DNA of 51,609 nt from Streptomyces malaysiense (GTDB lineage: Bacteria; Actinomycetota; Actinomycetes; Streptomycetales; Streptomycetaceae), in NCBI RefSeq assembly GCF_000980885.2, contig NZ_LBDA02000112.1, positions 1 to 51,609 on the forward strand, read 5' to 3'. Positions 23,754 to 34,507 of this stretch are shown piece after piece. A program made the position numbers and the translations under genes. The first letter of the stretch is position 1. The number at the start of each line of letters is the position of its first letter. The notes below the pieces were generated by a model. It saw nothing but the letters and a program-made list of their open reading frames with translations, was not told where the DNA came from and did no database searches.

Positions 23754-25144
23754 TTGGCCGTCTCCTCGTTCTCGTCTCCGGCCTCTACGGTGGCCTCCGA
23801 CTCCGGGTCCTGGGGCACATCGGCGTCCTCGACGGCCTGCGGGGACTTCGGCTCGTAGACCAGGACCGCGCGGTTGTCGGGGCGCAGCCGGGCCTTGGCG
23901 ACCTCCCGGACCTCCTCGGGGGTGATCTCCAGGATGCGCTGGACGGCGTTCAGGGCGAGCTGCGGGTCACCGAACAGGACGGCGTAGCGGCACAGTTCGT
24001 CGGCGCGGCCCGCGACGGTGCCGAGCCGGTCCAGCCACTCGCGCTCCAACTGGGCCTGGGCGCGCTCCATCTCCTCGGCGGTGGGGCCCTCCTCGGCGAA
24101 CCGGGCCAGCTCCTCGTCGATGGCGGTCTCGATGACCGGCACCTCGACGTCGCCGGAGGTCTTCACGTCCAGCCAGCCCATGGAGGGCGCGCCGGCCAGG
24201 CGCAGCAGCCCGAAGCCGGCCGCGACGGCCGTACGGTCGCGCCGCACCAGCCGGTTGTACAGCCGGGAGGACTCTCCGCCGCCGAGGACGGTCAGGGCGA
24301 GGTCGGCCGCGTCGCAGTCGCGCGTGCCGTCCTGCGGCAGCCGGTAGGCGGCCATCAGGGCGCGCGCCGGGACCTCCTCCACGACGACCTCGCGCAGTTG
24401 CCCGCCGATGACCTCGGGCAGGGCCCCGTCCCGGGGTGCGGGCTTGCCGTCGTGGCCCGGGATGGAGCCGAAGTACTTCTCGATCCAGGCGAGGGTCTGC
24501 CCGGGGTCGATGTCGCCGACCACGGAGAGCACCGCGTTGTTCGGCGCGTAGTACGTGCGGAAGAACTGGCGGGCGTCCTCCAGGGTGGCCGCGTCCAGGT
24601 CCGCCATGGAGCCGATCGGTGTGTGGTGGTAGGGGTGGCCCTCGGGGTACGACAGGGCGGTCAGCTTCTCGAAGGCGGTGCCGTAGGGCACGTTGTCGTA
24701 GCGCTGGCGGCGCTCGTTCTTGACGACGTCGCGCTGGTTCTCCATGGACTCGTCGTCCAGGGCGGTCAGCAGCGAGCCCATGCGGTCGGCCTCCAGCCAG
24801 AGCGCGAGCTCCAGCTGGTGGGCGGGCATGGTCTCGAAGTAGTTGGTGCGCTCGAAGCTGGTGGTGCCGTTGAGCGAGCCGCCGGCGCCCTGCACCAGCT
24901 CGAAGTGGCCGTTGCCCTTGACCTGCCCGGAACCCTGGAACATCAGGTGCTCGAAGAGGTGGGCCAGGCCGGTGCGCCCCTTGACCTCGTGCCGGGAGCC
25001 GACGTCGTACCAGAGGCAGACCGCCGCCACCGGGGTCAGGTGGTCCTCGGAGAGCACCACGCGCAGACCGTTGGCCAGGCGGTGCTCGGTCGCTGTCAGG
25101 CCCCCGGAGCCTGCCTCGGCTGTGGTCGTGTGACCCATGGGCAT
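23750..25144 (-). CDS. M16 zinc peptidase, catalytic subunit
   Basis: A 464-residue M16 metallopeptidase. The inverted zinc motif HLFEH is at residues 62-66, and the distal Glu ligand lies near residue 144 in VVKNERRQRYDN. The N-terminus shows LANGLRVVLSEDH, and the second half has GGGESSRLYNRLVRRDR. No signal peptide is seen, so it is probably cytoplasmic. MPMGHT was selected because AAGGGA lies six bases upstream of that ATG. It ends in an acidic tail and overlaps the next gene by four bases. Divergent from parC. Confidence 0.92.
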   Translation of the reverse strand: MPMGHTTTAEAGSGGLTATEHRLANGLRVVLSEDHLTPVAAVCLWYDVGSRHEVKGRTGLAHLFEHLMFQGSGQVKGNGHFELVQGAGGSLNGTTSFERTNYFETMPAHQLELALWLEADRMGSLLTALDDESMENQRDVVKNERRQRYDNVPYGTAFEKLTALSYPEGHPYHHTPIGSMADLDAATLEDARQFFRTYYAPNNAVLSVVGDIDPGQTLAWIEKYFGSIPGHDGKPAPRDGALPEVIGGQLREVVVEEVPARALMAAYRLPQDGTRDCDAADLALTVLGGGESSRLYNRLVRRDRTAVAAGFGLLRLAGAPSMGWLDVKTSGDVEVPVIETAIDEELARFAEEGPTAEEMERAQAQLEREWLDRLGTVAGRADELCRYAVLFGDPQLALNAVQRILEITPEEVREVAKARLRPDNRAVLVYEPKSPQAVEDADVPQDPESEATVEAGDENEETAK

Positions 25145-25438
25145 GTACGTCCCTTCGCGAGCGGAGGCGGTTGTGAGAACCGCGTTCTTCCTGCCGTTCC
25201 TGCCACTGTATGCAAAGCGTGCGAGGCCTCGGCGAAGTTCCCGCGGCACGTACGCCGACAGCGGATCGCGTAGCCTGCCTCGCACCCGGATCCCGGTGAT
25301 CGTCCGGGGCGCCGGTCCGGGTTGTCGGTGCCCCGGTCCACAATGGTCCGCGACAGATCCGTCAGACGCTTCAGCACGAGCGAGCCGAAGGGTGCGCGCC
25401 CCGAAGGCGAGCGATCAGATCAGGAGGAGCCGGCAGCG

Positions 25439-27894
<2,456 letters not shown>

Positions 27895-27898
<4 letters not shown>

Positions 27899-29013
27899 AC
27901 CGCGCGGGGCTCCGGGCCGGGTTCGTCCTCGGAGCCCTGCACATAGCGCAGGACGCCCCACATGCCGTGCTCGTCGGCGTGCGGGGCGTCGCTCTCGCAG
28001 CCCCCCAGTTCCTCACGGAGCGCGGCGGTGTCGATGCCGGAGCCGATCAGCACCAGTTGGGTCCGGCGTTCGTCGGCGGGTGCCCAGGGCTCGGGGTAGA
28101 AGCGCAGGAACCGGCCGACGGCGTGCACGGTGTACCGGTTGCGGGGGTCGTTGGGGCCGAGGTCGACATGCCCCTTGATCCGGTACAGCCCCTCGGGCCG
28201 GCTGTCCAGGAACCGCATCAGGCGGCGCGGGTCGAGGGGGACGCCGGAGGCGAAGGACAGGCTGTCGTAGCCGGTGTGCAGGTGCCCGGCGTGGCCGTTC
28301 ACGCCGAGGCCGTCCGTGTCGTGGGTGTCGCCGCGGTCGTGCAGGTCGTCGAAGGACAGCTGGCCGACGCGCTCCTCGCTCGGCCGGCAGTCGAAGAGGA
28401 ACTCCGGGTCGACGCGCCCGTACGTGGCGGCCACGACGGCGGCGCGGTCGGTCAGCGATCCCGCCAGAGCGAGCACCCGTTCGGGGTCTTCGGCCCGGTC
28501 GACCTTGTTGACGACGACCAGGTCGGCGAGGGCGAGATGCCGGTCGATCTCGGGATGCCGCGCGCGCGTGTCGTCGAACTCGGCGGCGTCCACGACCTCG
28601 ACCAGACCGCCGTAGACGATGCCGGGGTGCTCGCTGGCGAGCACCATCCGCACCAGTTCCTGGGGCTCGGCGAGTCCGCTGGCCTCGATGACGATCACAT
28701 CGACACCGGTCTGTGGGGCGGCGAGCTTGCCCAGGTAGACGTCGAGTTCACCGGCGTCCACGGCGCAGCACAGGCAGCCGTTGCCGAGGGAGACGGTGGA
28801 GTCGCCGAGGGCGCCCGCGACGGCCAGCGCGTCGATCTCTATGGCACCGAAGTCATTGACGATCGCCCCGATCCTGCTGCCCGCGCTGCGGTGCAGCAGG
28901 TGATTGAGGAGCGTGGTCTTCCCCGAACCGAGGAACCCGGCCAGGACCACGACCGGGATCTGCTGCTGGGGGCGACGACCGCCGTCCGTCTCGTGCGCCG
29001 AGCTGTTCCCCAA
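27895..29013 (-). CDS. COG0523 family GTPase (CobW-like metal chaperone)
   Basis: G3E-family GTPase of 372 residues that probably delivers or senses a metal. Walker A is GFLGSGKTTL near residue 27. The diagnostic metal motif CLCC follows in GNGCLCCAV near residue 80. Other motifs are VIEASGLAEP (Walker B) and VVNKVD (guanine specificity). A His/Asp-rich loop near residues 225-255 contains HDRGDTHDTDGLGVNGHAGH. The C-terminal CobW domain has EGLYRIKGHVDL and RLRFYPEP-like sequence. TTG is the best start: GGAGAAAGG lies upstream and no ATG or GTG is available before the P-loop. Metal identity is unknown; no Zur box was seen nearby. Confidence 0.9.
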
Positions 29014-29176
29014 GGGGCGACCTTTCTCCAGTGACCGGGCTGCGGACCAGGATAAAAGGGTTCGGGGGTGAGGGGCCGGGGCCGGGGTCGGGGATGAGGG
29101 GCCGGGAGCCTGCGGCAGGGCCGGGCGCGAGGCACTGAAGGCGGGGCGGCAGGCCCCTGAGCCCGGTAAGGGGCGG

Positions 29177-30340
29177 TCAGGCGGCGGGGACCGTCGCGGC
29201 CGGTTCCGGCCCCACGTACCGCGCCGCCGGGCGGATGATCTTCGAGTCGGCGGCCTGTTCCAGGATGTTGGCGCTCCAGCCCACCACCCGGCCCGCCGCG
29301 AAGGTGGGGGTGAACATCTCCCTTGGCAGGCCGCACAGTTCCATGACCACACCGGCGTAGAACTCGACGTTGGTGTGGAGTTCGCGGCCGGGCTTCAGCT
29401 CGGCCAGGACGGCCTCGACCCGGCGTTCGACCTCCACCGCGAACTCCACCCGGGGACCGCCGAAGCCGAGGGCGATCTCCCGGAGCATCCGCGAACGCGG
29501 ATCCTCCGTGCGGTACACGGCGTGTCCGAACCCCATGATCCGCTCGCCGGCCAGCACCCGTTCGCGGATCCAGGAATCGACGCGGTCGGGTGTGCCGATC
29601 GCGTCCAAGGTGTCCAGGGCCCGGCTGGGCGCCCCTCCGTGCAACGGGCCGGACAGCGCGCCCACGGCACCGGTCAGGCAGGCCGCCGTGTCGGCTCCGG
29701 TGGACGCGACGACCCGCGCCGTGAAGGTTGATGCATTGAATCCATGATCAATGGTGGAGATCAAGTATTGCTCGACTGCACGGGCTCGACGTGGATCGGG
29801 TACCGAACCGGTCAACATGTAGAGGTAGTTGGCCGCGTACGGCAGATCCTCGCGCGGCTCCACGGGCTCAAGCCCCCGCCCCAGCCGGTACAGCGCGGTG
29901 AGCAGCGTGGGTACGGCGGCGCAGGCGGCTAGCGTGTCGGCGCGGCGCCGGTCGGCGTCCAGGTCGTAGAGCGGCCGGAATCCCCGCGCCGCGCCCAGCA
30001 GGGACAGGCCGGTGCGCAGTCCGGCCAACGGGCCGGAGGCGCGGCTCGCGGCGGCGATCGCGGGCAGGCTCGCCCGGAGCTCCTCGGGCAGCCGCCGCAG
30101 CGCCGCGGTCTCGGCGGCGAAGGCCGCGCCGCGCTCGGCGTCCGGGAGCGTGCCGTGCACGAGCAGGTGCCAGACGTCCTCGAAGCGTCGGGTGCGCGCG
30201 AGTTCGACCGCCGAGTACTGCCGGTAGTGGTAGAAGCCCTCCCGCCCCCGGACGTCGCCGATCTCCGTCTCGGTGACGACGACGCCGGCGAGACCGCGCG
30301 GGACGTCGACGAGGGGCGTTGCGGTCCTATTGATGGCCAT
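29177..30340 (-). CDS. Citrate synthase family protein
   Basis: A 387-residue citrate/2-methylcitrate synthase homologue. Catalytic histidines are present in DHGFNASTFTARV and GFGHAVYRTEDPR, together with GPLHGGAP. At the position of the catalytic Asp (usually NVDFYSG) the sequence is NVEFYAG, a conservative Asp-to-Glu change. The ATG has an excellent GGGAGG ribosome site. A TTGACA -35 box lies 45-55 bases upstream. Divergent from the HTH-citrate synthase gene. Whether it makes citrate, methylcitrate or something else cannot be told from sequence; the genome will also have a dedicated TCA enzyme elsewhere. Confidence 0.9.
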   Translation of the reverse strand: MAINRTATPLVDVPRGLAGVVVTETEIGDVRGREGFYHYRQYSAVELARTRRFEDVWHLLVHGTLPDAERGAAFAAETAALRRLPEELRASLPAIAAASRASGPLAGLRTGLSLLGAARGFRPLYDLDADRRRADTLAACAAVPTLLTALYRLGRGLEPVEPREDLPYAANYLYMLTGSVPDPRRARAVEQYLISTIDHGFNASTFTARVVASTGADTAACLTGAVGALSGPLHGGAPSRALDTLDAIGTPDRVDSWIRERVLAGERIMGFGHAVYRTEDPRSRMLREIALGFGGPRVEFAVEVERRVEAVLAELKPGRELHTNVEFYAGVVMELCGLPREMFTPTFAAGRVVGWSANILEQAADSKIIRPAARYVGPEPAATVPAA

Positions 30341-30365
30341 GATTTTCCTCCCTGGACTTGACCCG

Positions 30366-30418
30366 ACTGTCCACTCTTGACGTTTTTCTTGTCAATATTG
30401 ATCAAATCAATATATAGA
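30366..30418. promoter_or_regulatory. Divergent promoter with AT-rich operator-like repeats
   Basis: An AT-rich island in a GC-rich region. On the minus strand TTGACA (30390-30395) and GACAGT (30366-30371) are 18 bases apart, a plausible promoter for the citrate synthase gene. Overlapping it are the palindrome TCAATATTGA (30392-30401), TTGATCAA (30399-30406), and ATTGA-N5-TCAAT (30397-30411). The overlap of dyads and the -35 box suggests repression by a dimeric regulator. Confidence 0.65.
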
Positions 30419-30461
30419 AAGTTGGCCATCAAGATGTGCACAGGCCGCTACGGTGGCCCTC

Positions 30462-31724
30462 ATGCGCGATCACGAACCCGCCCCCAACCGCCCGGGGCGA
30501 AGGCTGACCACCAAGGAAACCGCCGAGCTGCTCGGTGTGAAGCCCGAGACGGTCTACGCGTATGTCAGCCGCGGCCTGCTGAGCAGCAAGCGCGAGCCCG
30601 GCGGCCGCGCCAGCACCTTCGAGGCGCGCGAGGTGGAGGACCTGGCCCGGCGCAACCGCCGTGAGAGCGCCGGGATCCCGGGCTCCGGCGGCGATCTCTC
30701 GGTACGCACCCGGATCACCCTGATCGAGTCCGACCGGTACTACTACCGGGGCGTCGACGCCACCGAGCTGGCCGCCCGCCACTCCTACGAGGAGGTCGCG
30801 GAGTGGCTGTGGACCGGCCGGCTCGTCCCCGGCACGGCCTTCACCGCGCCCGAGGCGACCGTGCGGGCCGCCCGCCGGGCCGTGCAGGCGCTGCCCGAGC
30901 ACACCTCCCCCATCGACCGGCTGCGGGTCGCGACGATCGCCGCGGCGGCCGAGGACCCGCTGCGCTTCGACCTGTCCGAAGAGGCCGTCCTGAACACGGC
31001 GCGCGTGCTCATCCCCACGCTGGTCACCGCCCTGCCACCGGTCGTGCGCGCCCCAGGGGACGACGCGCCGCTGGCGCACCGCCTGTGGTCGCGGCTGACC
31101 GGCCGCCCGGCGGACGAGGACGCCGTGCGCGTGCTGGACGCCGCCCTGGTCCTGCTCGCCGACCACGACCTGGCCGCGTCCACGCTCGCGGTCCGGGTCG
31201 CCGCCTCCGCGCGGGCGCACGCCTACGCGACCGTCTCGGCCGGCCTCGGCGTCCTGGAGGGCCCGCTGCACGGCGCCAGCAGCGGGCTGGCCCACCGGAT
31301 GCTGCTGGACGTCCTCGAACTGGGCAACGCGGCCCCGGTGATCGCCGACGAACTGCGCGCGGGACGCCGCGTCCCCGGGCTCGGCCACCGTCTCTACACC
31401 GGCGAGGACCCCCGCGCACAGGTCCTGTTCGGCCTGCTGGAGCGGATCCCCCGCGCGGAACCGGCCCTGCTCGCCGCCCGCGACATCGTCGCCACGACCG
31501 CCCGCCACACCCCGCTGCACGCCAATGTCGACCTGGCGCTCGCGGTGTTCACCTCCTCATTCGGCATGCCCGCCACCGCCGGCGAGACGGTCTTCGCCGT
31601 CGCCCGTACCGCGGGCTGGATCGCGCACGCCCTGGAGGAGTACGGCGAGCGCCCGCTGCGGATGCGCCCCGTGGGCCACTACGTCGGCCCGCGCCCGCCG
31701 CAACCCCTCCCGGAGGCCGGCTGA
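30462..31724 (+). CDS. Citrate synthase-like protein with N-terminal HTH domain
   Basis: A 420-residue fusion. Residues 15-65 form a MerR/excisionase-like helix-turn-helix (LTTKETAELLGVKPETVYAY, then SRGLLSSKREPGG). The rest is a citrate synthase fold with DHDLAASTLAVRV, EGPLHGASSG, GLGHRLYTGEDPRA and, at the catalytic Asp site, NVDLALAVF. All three catalytic positions (His, His, Asp) appear to be kept. ATG at 30462 is chosen. TACGGT ends seven bases before it and could be the -10 of a leaderless mRNA; an in-frame GTG three codons earlier is possible. It may be a DNA-binding metabolic sensor controlling the divergent citrate synthase gene, an inference from architecture and position. Confidence 0.88.
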   Translation: MRDHEPAPNRPGRRLTTKETAELLGVKPETVYAYVSRGLLSSKREPGGRASTFEAREVEDLARRNRRESAGIPGSGGDLSVRTRITLIESDRYYYRGVDATELAARHSYEEVAEWLWTGRLVPGTAFTAPEATVRAARRAVQALPEHTSPIDRLRVATIAAAAEDPLRFDLSEEAVLNTARVLIPTLVTALPPVVRAPGDDAPLAHRLWSRLTGRPADEDAVRVLDAALVLLADHDLAASTLAVRVAASARAHAYATVSAGLGVLEGPLHGASSGLAHRMLLDVLELGNAAPVIADELRAGRRVPGLGHRLYTGEDPRAQVLFGLLERIPRAEPALLAARDIVATTARHTPLHANVDLALAVFTSSFGMPATAGETVFAVARTAGWIAHALEEYGERPLRMRPVGHYVGPRPPQPLPEAG

Positions 31725-31824
31725 GTCCCCGCGCGTCGCCCGACGGGCGCCGGGGCTCCTCCGGGACGCCACCGGCCTTCCGTGCGCACGGCTCGGACTC
31801 GGCCGGAAGTCGCCCTGGCCTGAG

Positions 31825-31843
31825 TCAGGTTAGGCTCACCTCT
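31825..31843 (+). promoter_or_regulatory. Iron box overlapping a likely leaderless promoter
   Basis: TCAGGTTAGGCTCACCTCT matches 16 of 19 positions of the DmdR/IdeR iron-box consensus (mismatches only at the outer edges). It abuts the GTG start at 31844. TAGGCT inside it (31831-31836) is a good -10 hexamer seven bases before the GTG, so the transcript is probably leaderless and Fe-DmdR would directly block it. Confidence 0.85.
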
Positions 31844-32785
31844 GTGAGTAGGTGCGCGTCCGTCTCCCTCAGCCTCGACGAGCCCGTTTCGGCGACGGCG
31901 GCCACGGCGACGACCTGGCTGCTGATGGAACAGCCCGGCCCCTGGGGTGCCAAGGCGCTCACTTCGAGCCATCTGGACCCGGCGGTCGGCCGGGCGCTGG
32001 AGGCGGCCGCGGAGGGCACCGGCGTACGCGTGGCCCTCGTCCGGCGCCCCGGCCGTCACGCGGACCCCGGCACCCCGGAGATCCGCCAGGTCTACGCCGC
32101 CCACACCGTGCCGGGACGTGTCTGGCTGCGCGCCGCCGACACCCGCGATCCCCGGCACCTCCTCGGCCTGGACCTCGCGGCCCTCGGCGCGGGCGACCAC
32201 CGCTCCTTCGACGCGGTGCTCGGCGGGCGTCCGCACACCGGCGACCCGCTCGCGCTCGTGTGCACCAACGGCAAGCGCGACCGCTGCTGCGCCCTGCTGG
32301 GCCGTCCGCTCGCCGCCGAACTCGCCGCGTCCGGGGAAAAGGGGGTCTGGGAGGTCACCCATCTGGGTGGACATCGTTTCGCGCCGACGGCGCTCGTACT
32401 GCCGTACGGCTACGTCTACGGCCGCGCCGACGCGCACACCCTCGGAAAGGCCCTGGACGGCGTCCGGGAGGGCCGGGTGGCGGTCGACGGGTGCCGGGGC
32501 TGCTCCGCCTTCGAACGCCCCGGTCAGGCGGCCGAGCTGGCGGTGCGCGAGGTGGCGGGCGAGTACCGGGCGGGCGTACTGGGCGTCGTACGGACCGACG
32601 GGGTGGCGCCGCGCTGGGCGGTCACCGTCGCCCACACCGACGGCCGCCGCTGGCGGGTCACCGTGGCACGCGGGGCGTCGCTGCCGCCGCGCCCGGAGAG
32701 CTGCGGCGCCGCGGTGCTCGGCACACCGGCGCGGATGAGCGTCGTCGCGGTGCGCGAGCTGCGCCCGACGGCACTGGCGAGCTGA
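31844..32785 (+). CDS. Sucrase/ferredoxin-like family protein
   Basis: A 313-residue thioredoxin-like [2Fe-2S] protein of the family annotated sucrase/ferredoxin-like. Family landmarks: N-terminal Cys in RCASVSLS, TTWLLMEQPGPWGAKAL, CTNGKRDRCCALLGRPLA, and THLGGHRFAPTALVLPYG. Cysteines in RDRCC and the later GCRGCSAF may ligate the cluster. The GTG lies at the end of an iron box and has no ribosome site, which fits a leaderless mRNA. In actinobacteria such genes are often near siderophore use genes; a role in iron release or redox is therefore plausible but not shown by sequence. Iron repression through DmdR is expected. Confidence 0.88.
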   Translation: MSRCASVSLSLDEPVSATAATATTWLLMEQPGPWGAKALTSSHLDPAVGRALEAAAEGTGVRVALVRRPGRHADPGTPEIRQVYAAHTVPGRVWLRAADTRDPRHLLGLDLAALGAGDHRSFDAVLGGRPHTGDPLALVCTNGKRDRCCALLGRPLAAELAASGEKGVWEVTHLGGHRFAPTALVLPYGYVYGRADAHTLGKALDGVREGRVAVDGCRGCSAFERPGQAAELAVREVAGEYRAGVLGVVRTDGVAPRWAVTVAHTDGRRWRVTVARGASLPPRPESCGAAVLGTPARMSVVAVRELRPTALAS

Positions 32786-32821
32786 ACCACGCGGCGGGCG
32801 CACCCCGTACTGTCGTCCCCC

Positions 32822-34486
32822 ATGAGTCCGACTCCCTCCGCACGCCGTCTGCGCCTCGGTATGCCACGGCGGGTGTTCTCGCAGGTGCTGCTGATGCAGG
32901 TCACGATCGCCGCGGGTGTCGCGGTGCTGGTGACCGGCCTGTTCCTGGCGCCGCTGAGCAAACAGCTGGATCACGAGGCGATGCGCCGCGCGCTGGCCAT
33001 CGCCGAGACCACGGCCCAGGACCCGCAGATCGCCCAGGGTCTGCTGACCACGCCGCCGACCAAGGACGGCCCGGTGCAGCAGGAGGCCGAACGGATCCGG
33101 CGGGCCACGCACGCCGAGTACATCGTGGTCCTCGACCGGCACTGGGTGCGCTGGTCGCACCCGACCACCTCGCGGATCGGCCGCACGGTGTCCACGAACC
33201 CCTCCGACGCCCTCGCGGGCAAGGAGGTCATGCAGATCGACCGGGGCACCCTGGGACGCTCCGCGCGCGGCAAGGTGCCGCTCTACGACGATCACCACCG
33301 CCTGATCGGCGCGGTCTCGGTCGGCATCGCCTACGACAGCGTGCGCGCCCGGCTGATCGGTGTCATCCCGGGGCTGCTCGCCTACGCCGGGGGTGCCCTG
33401 GCGGTGGGCGCGCTGGCCGCCTGGCTGATCGCCCGCCGGGTGCAGCGGCAGACCCGGGACCTGGCCTTCTCCGACATCTCGGCGCTGCTCGCGGAGCGCG
33501 AGGCGATGCTGCACGGCATCCGCGAGGGCGTCGTCGCCCTGGACCGGAGCGGCCGCATCCGGCTGCTGAACGACGAGGCACGGCGGCTGCTCGGCATCGG
33601 CGACGAGGCCGTGGGCCGCGTCCCCGACGAGGCCCTCGGCACGGGCCGCACCACCGACGTGCTCGCCGGACGGGTGACCGGCACCGATCTGCTGACGGTG
33701 CGGGGCCGACGGGTGCTGGTCGCCAACCGCATGCCCACCGACGACGGCGGTGCGGTGGCCACCCTGCGCGACCGCACCGAACTGGAGCAGCTGGGACGCG
33801 AACTCGACTCCACGCGCGGGCTGATCGACGCCCTGCGCGCCCAGGACCACGAGCACGCCAACCGGATGCACACCCTGCTCGGGCTGCTGGAACTGGAGAT
33901 GTACGACGACGCGGTGGAGTTCGTCGGGGAGGTGGTCGGGGATCACCGGGTCACCTCCGAGCAGGTCACCGAGAAGGTCCAGGACCCGCTGCTGGCCGCT
34001 CTGCTGGTCGGCAAGGCGACGGTGGCGACGGAGCGCGGGGTCGCCCTGTGGGTCTCGGAACGCAGCAGGCTCCCGGACCGGCTGGTCGACCCGCGGGGTC
34101 TGGTCACGGTCGTCGGCAACCTGGTGGACAACGCCCTGGACGCGGTCGCGGGCACCCCGCACGCGCGCGTGGAGGTCGAGTTGCGCGTCGAGGGCCGTAC
34201 GGTCGTGATCCGGGTCCGGGACACCGGGCCCGGGGTGCCGGTGGACCAGCGGGAGCTGGTCTTCACCGAGGGGTGGTCCACCAAGCGGGCGCCCGCGCAC
34301 GGCAAGCGGGGGCTCGGGCTGTCGCTGGTGCGCCGGCTCGCCGAACGCCAGGGCGGCAGCGCGACCGTGGACACCGCCGGCGGGGGCGGTGCGGAGTTCA
34401 CGGTCGTGCTGCCGGAGGCGCTGAGCGAGCCGGAGCTGGAACCCGGGCCCGGACCGGAACCCGAGCCCACGGCACGCAGAAGTTGA
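32822..34486 (+). CDS. CitA/DcuS-type sensor histidine kinase
   Basis: A 554-residue membrane kinase. TM1 is about residues 20-45, an extracytoplasmic PAS-like (CACHE) sensor about 46-178, TM2 about 180-202, a cytoplasmic PAS about 222-320, then the phospho-acceptor region ALRAQDHEHANRMHTLLGL, and a HATPase with NLVDNALDAVAG and GKRGLGLSLV. This is the family that binds citrate, C4-dicarboxylates and similar acids outside the cell. The C-terminal tail is Pro/Glu-rich. Its cognate CitB-type regulator is probably at 37499, on the same strand but separated by a reversed ABC operon. The ligand here is unknown. Confidence 0.9.
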   Translation: MSPTPSARRLRLGMPRRVFSQVLLMQVTIAAGVAVLVTGLFLAPLSKQLDHEAMRRALAIAETTAQDPQIAQGLLTTPPTKDGPVQQEAERIRRATHAEYIVVLDRHWVRWSHPTTSRIGRTVSTNPSDALAGKEVMQIDRGTLGRSARGKVPLYDDHHRLIGAVSVGIAYDSVRARLIGVIPGLLAYAGGALAVGALAAWLIARRVQRQTRDLAFSDISALLAEREAMLHGIREGVVALDRSGRIRLLNDEARRLLGIGDEAVGRVPDEALGTGRTTDVLAGRVTGTDLLTVRGRRVLVANRMPTDDGGAVATLRDRTELEQLGRELDSTRGLIDALRAQDHEHANRMHTLLGLLELEMYDDAVEFVGEVVGDHRVTSEQVTEKVQDPLLAALLVGKATVATERGVALWVSERSRLPDRLVDPRGLVTVVGNLVDNALDAVAGTPHARVEVELRVEGRTVVIRVRDTGPGVPVDQRELVFTEGWSTKRAPAHGKRGLGLSLVRRLAERQGGSATVDTAGGGGAEFTVVLPEALSEPELEPGPGPEPEPTARRS

Positions 34487-34507
34487 CCGCCTTGACCGCC
34501 CGCCGGA

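Noticed and set aside
29014..29176. Zur box upstream of the COG0523 GTPase
   Set aside because: No AT-rich TGAAAATGATTTTCA-like dyad; only GC-rich sequence.
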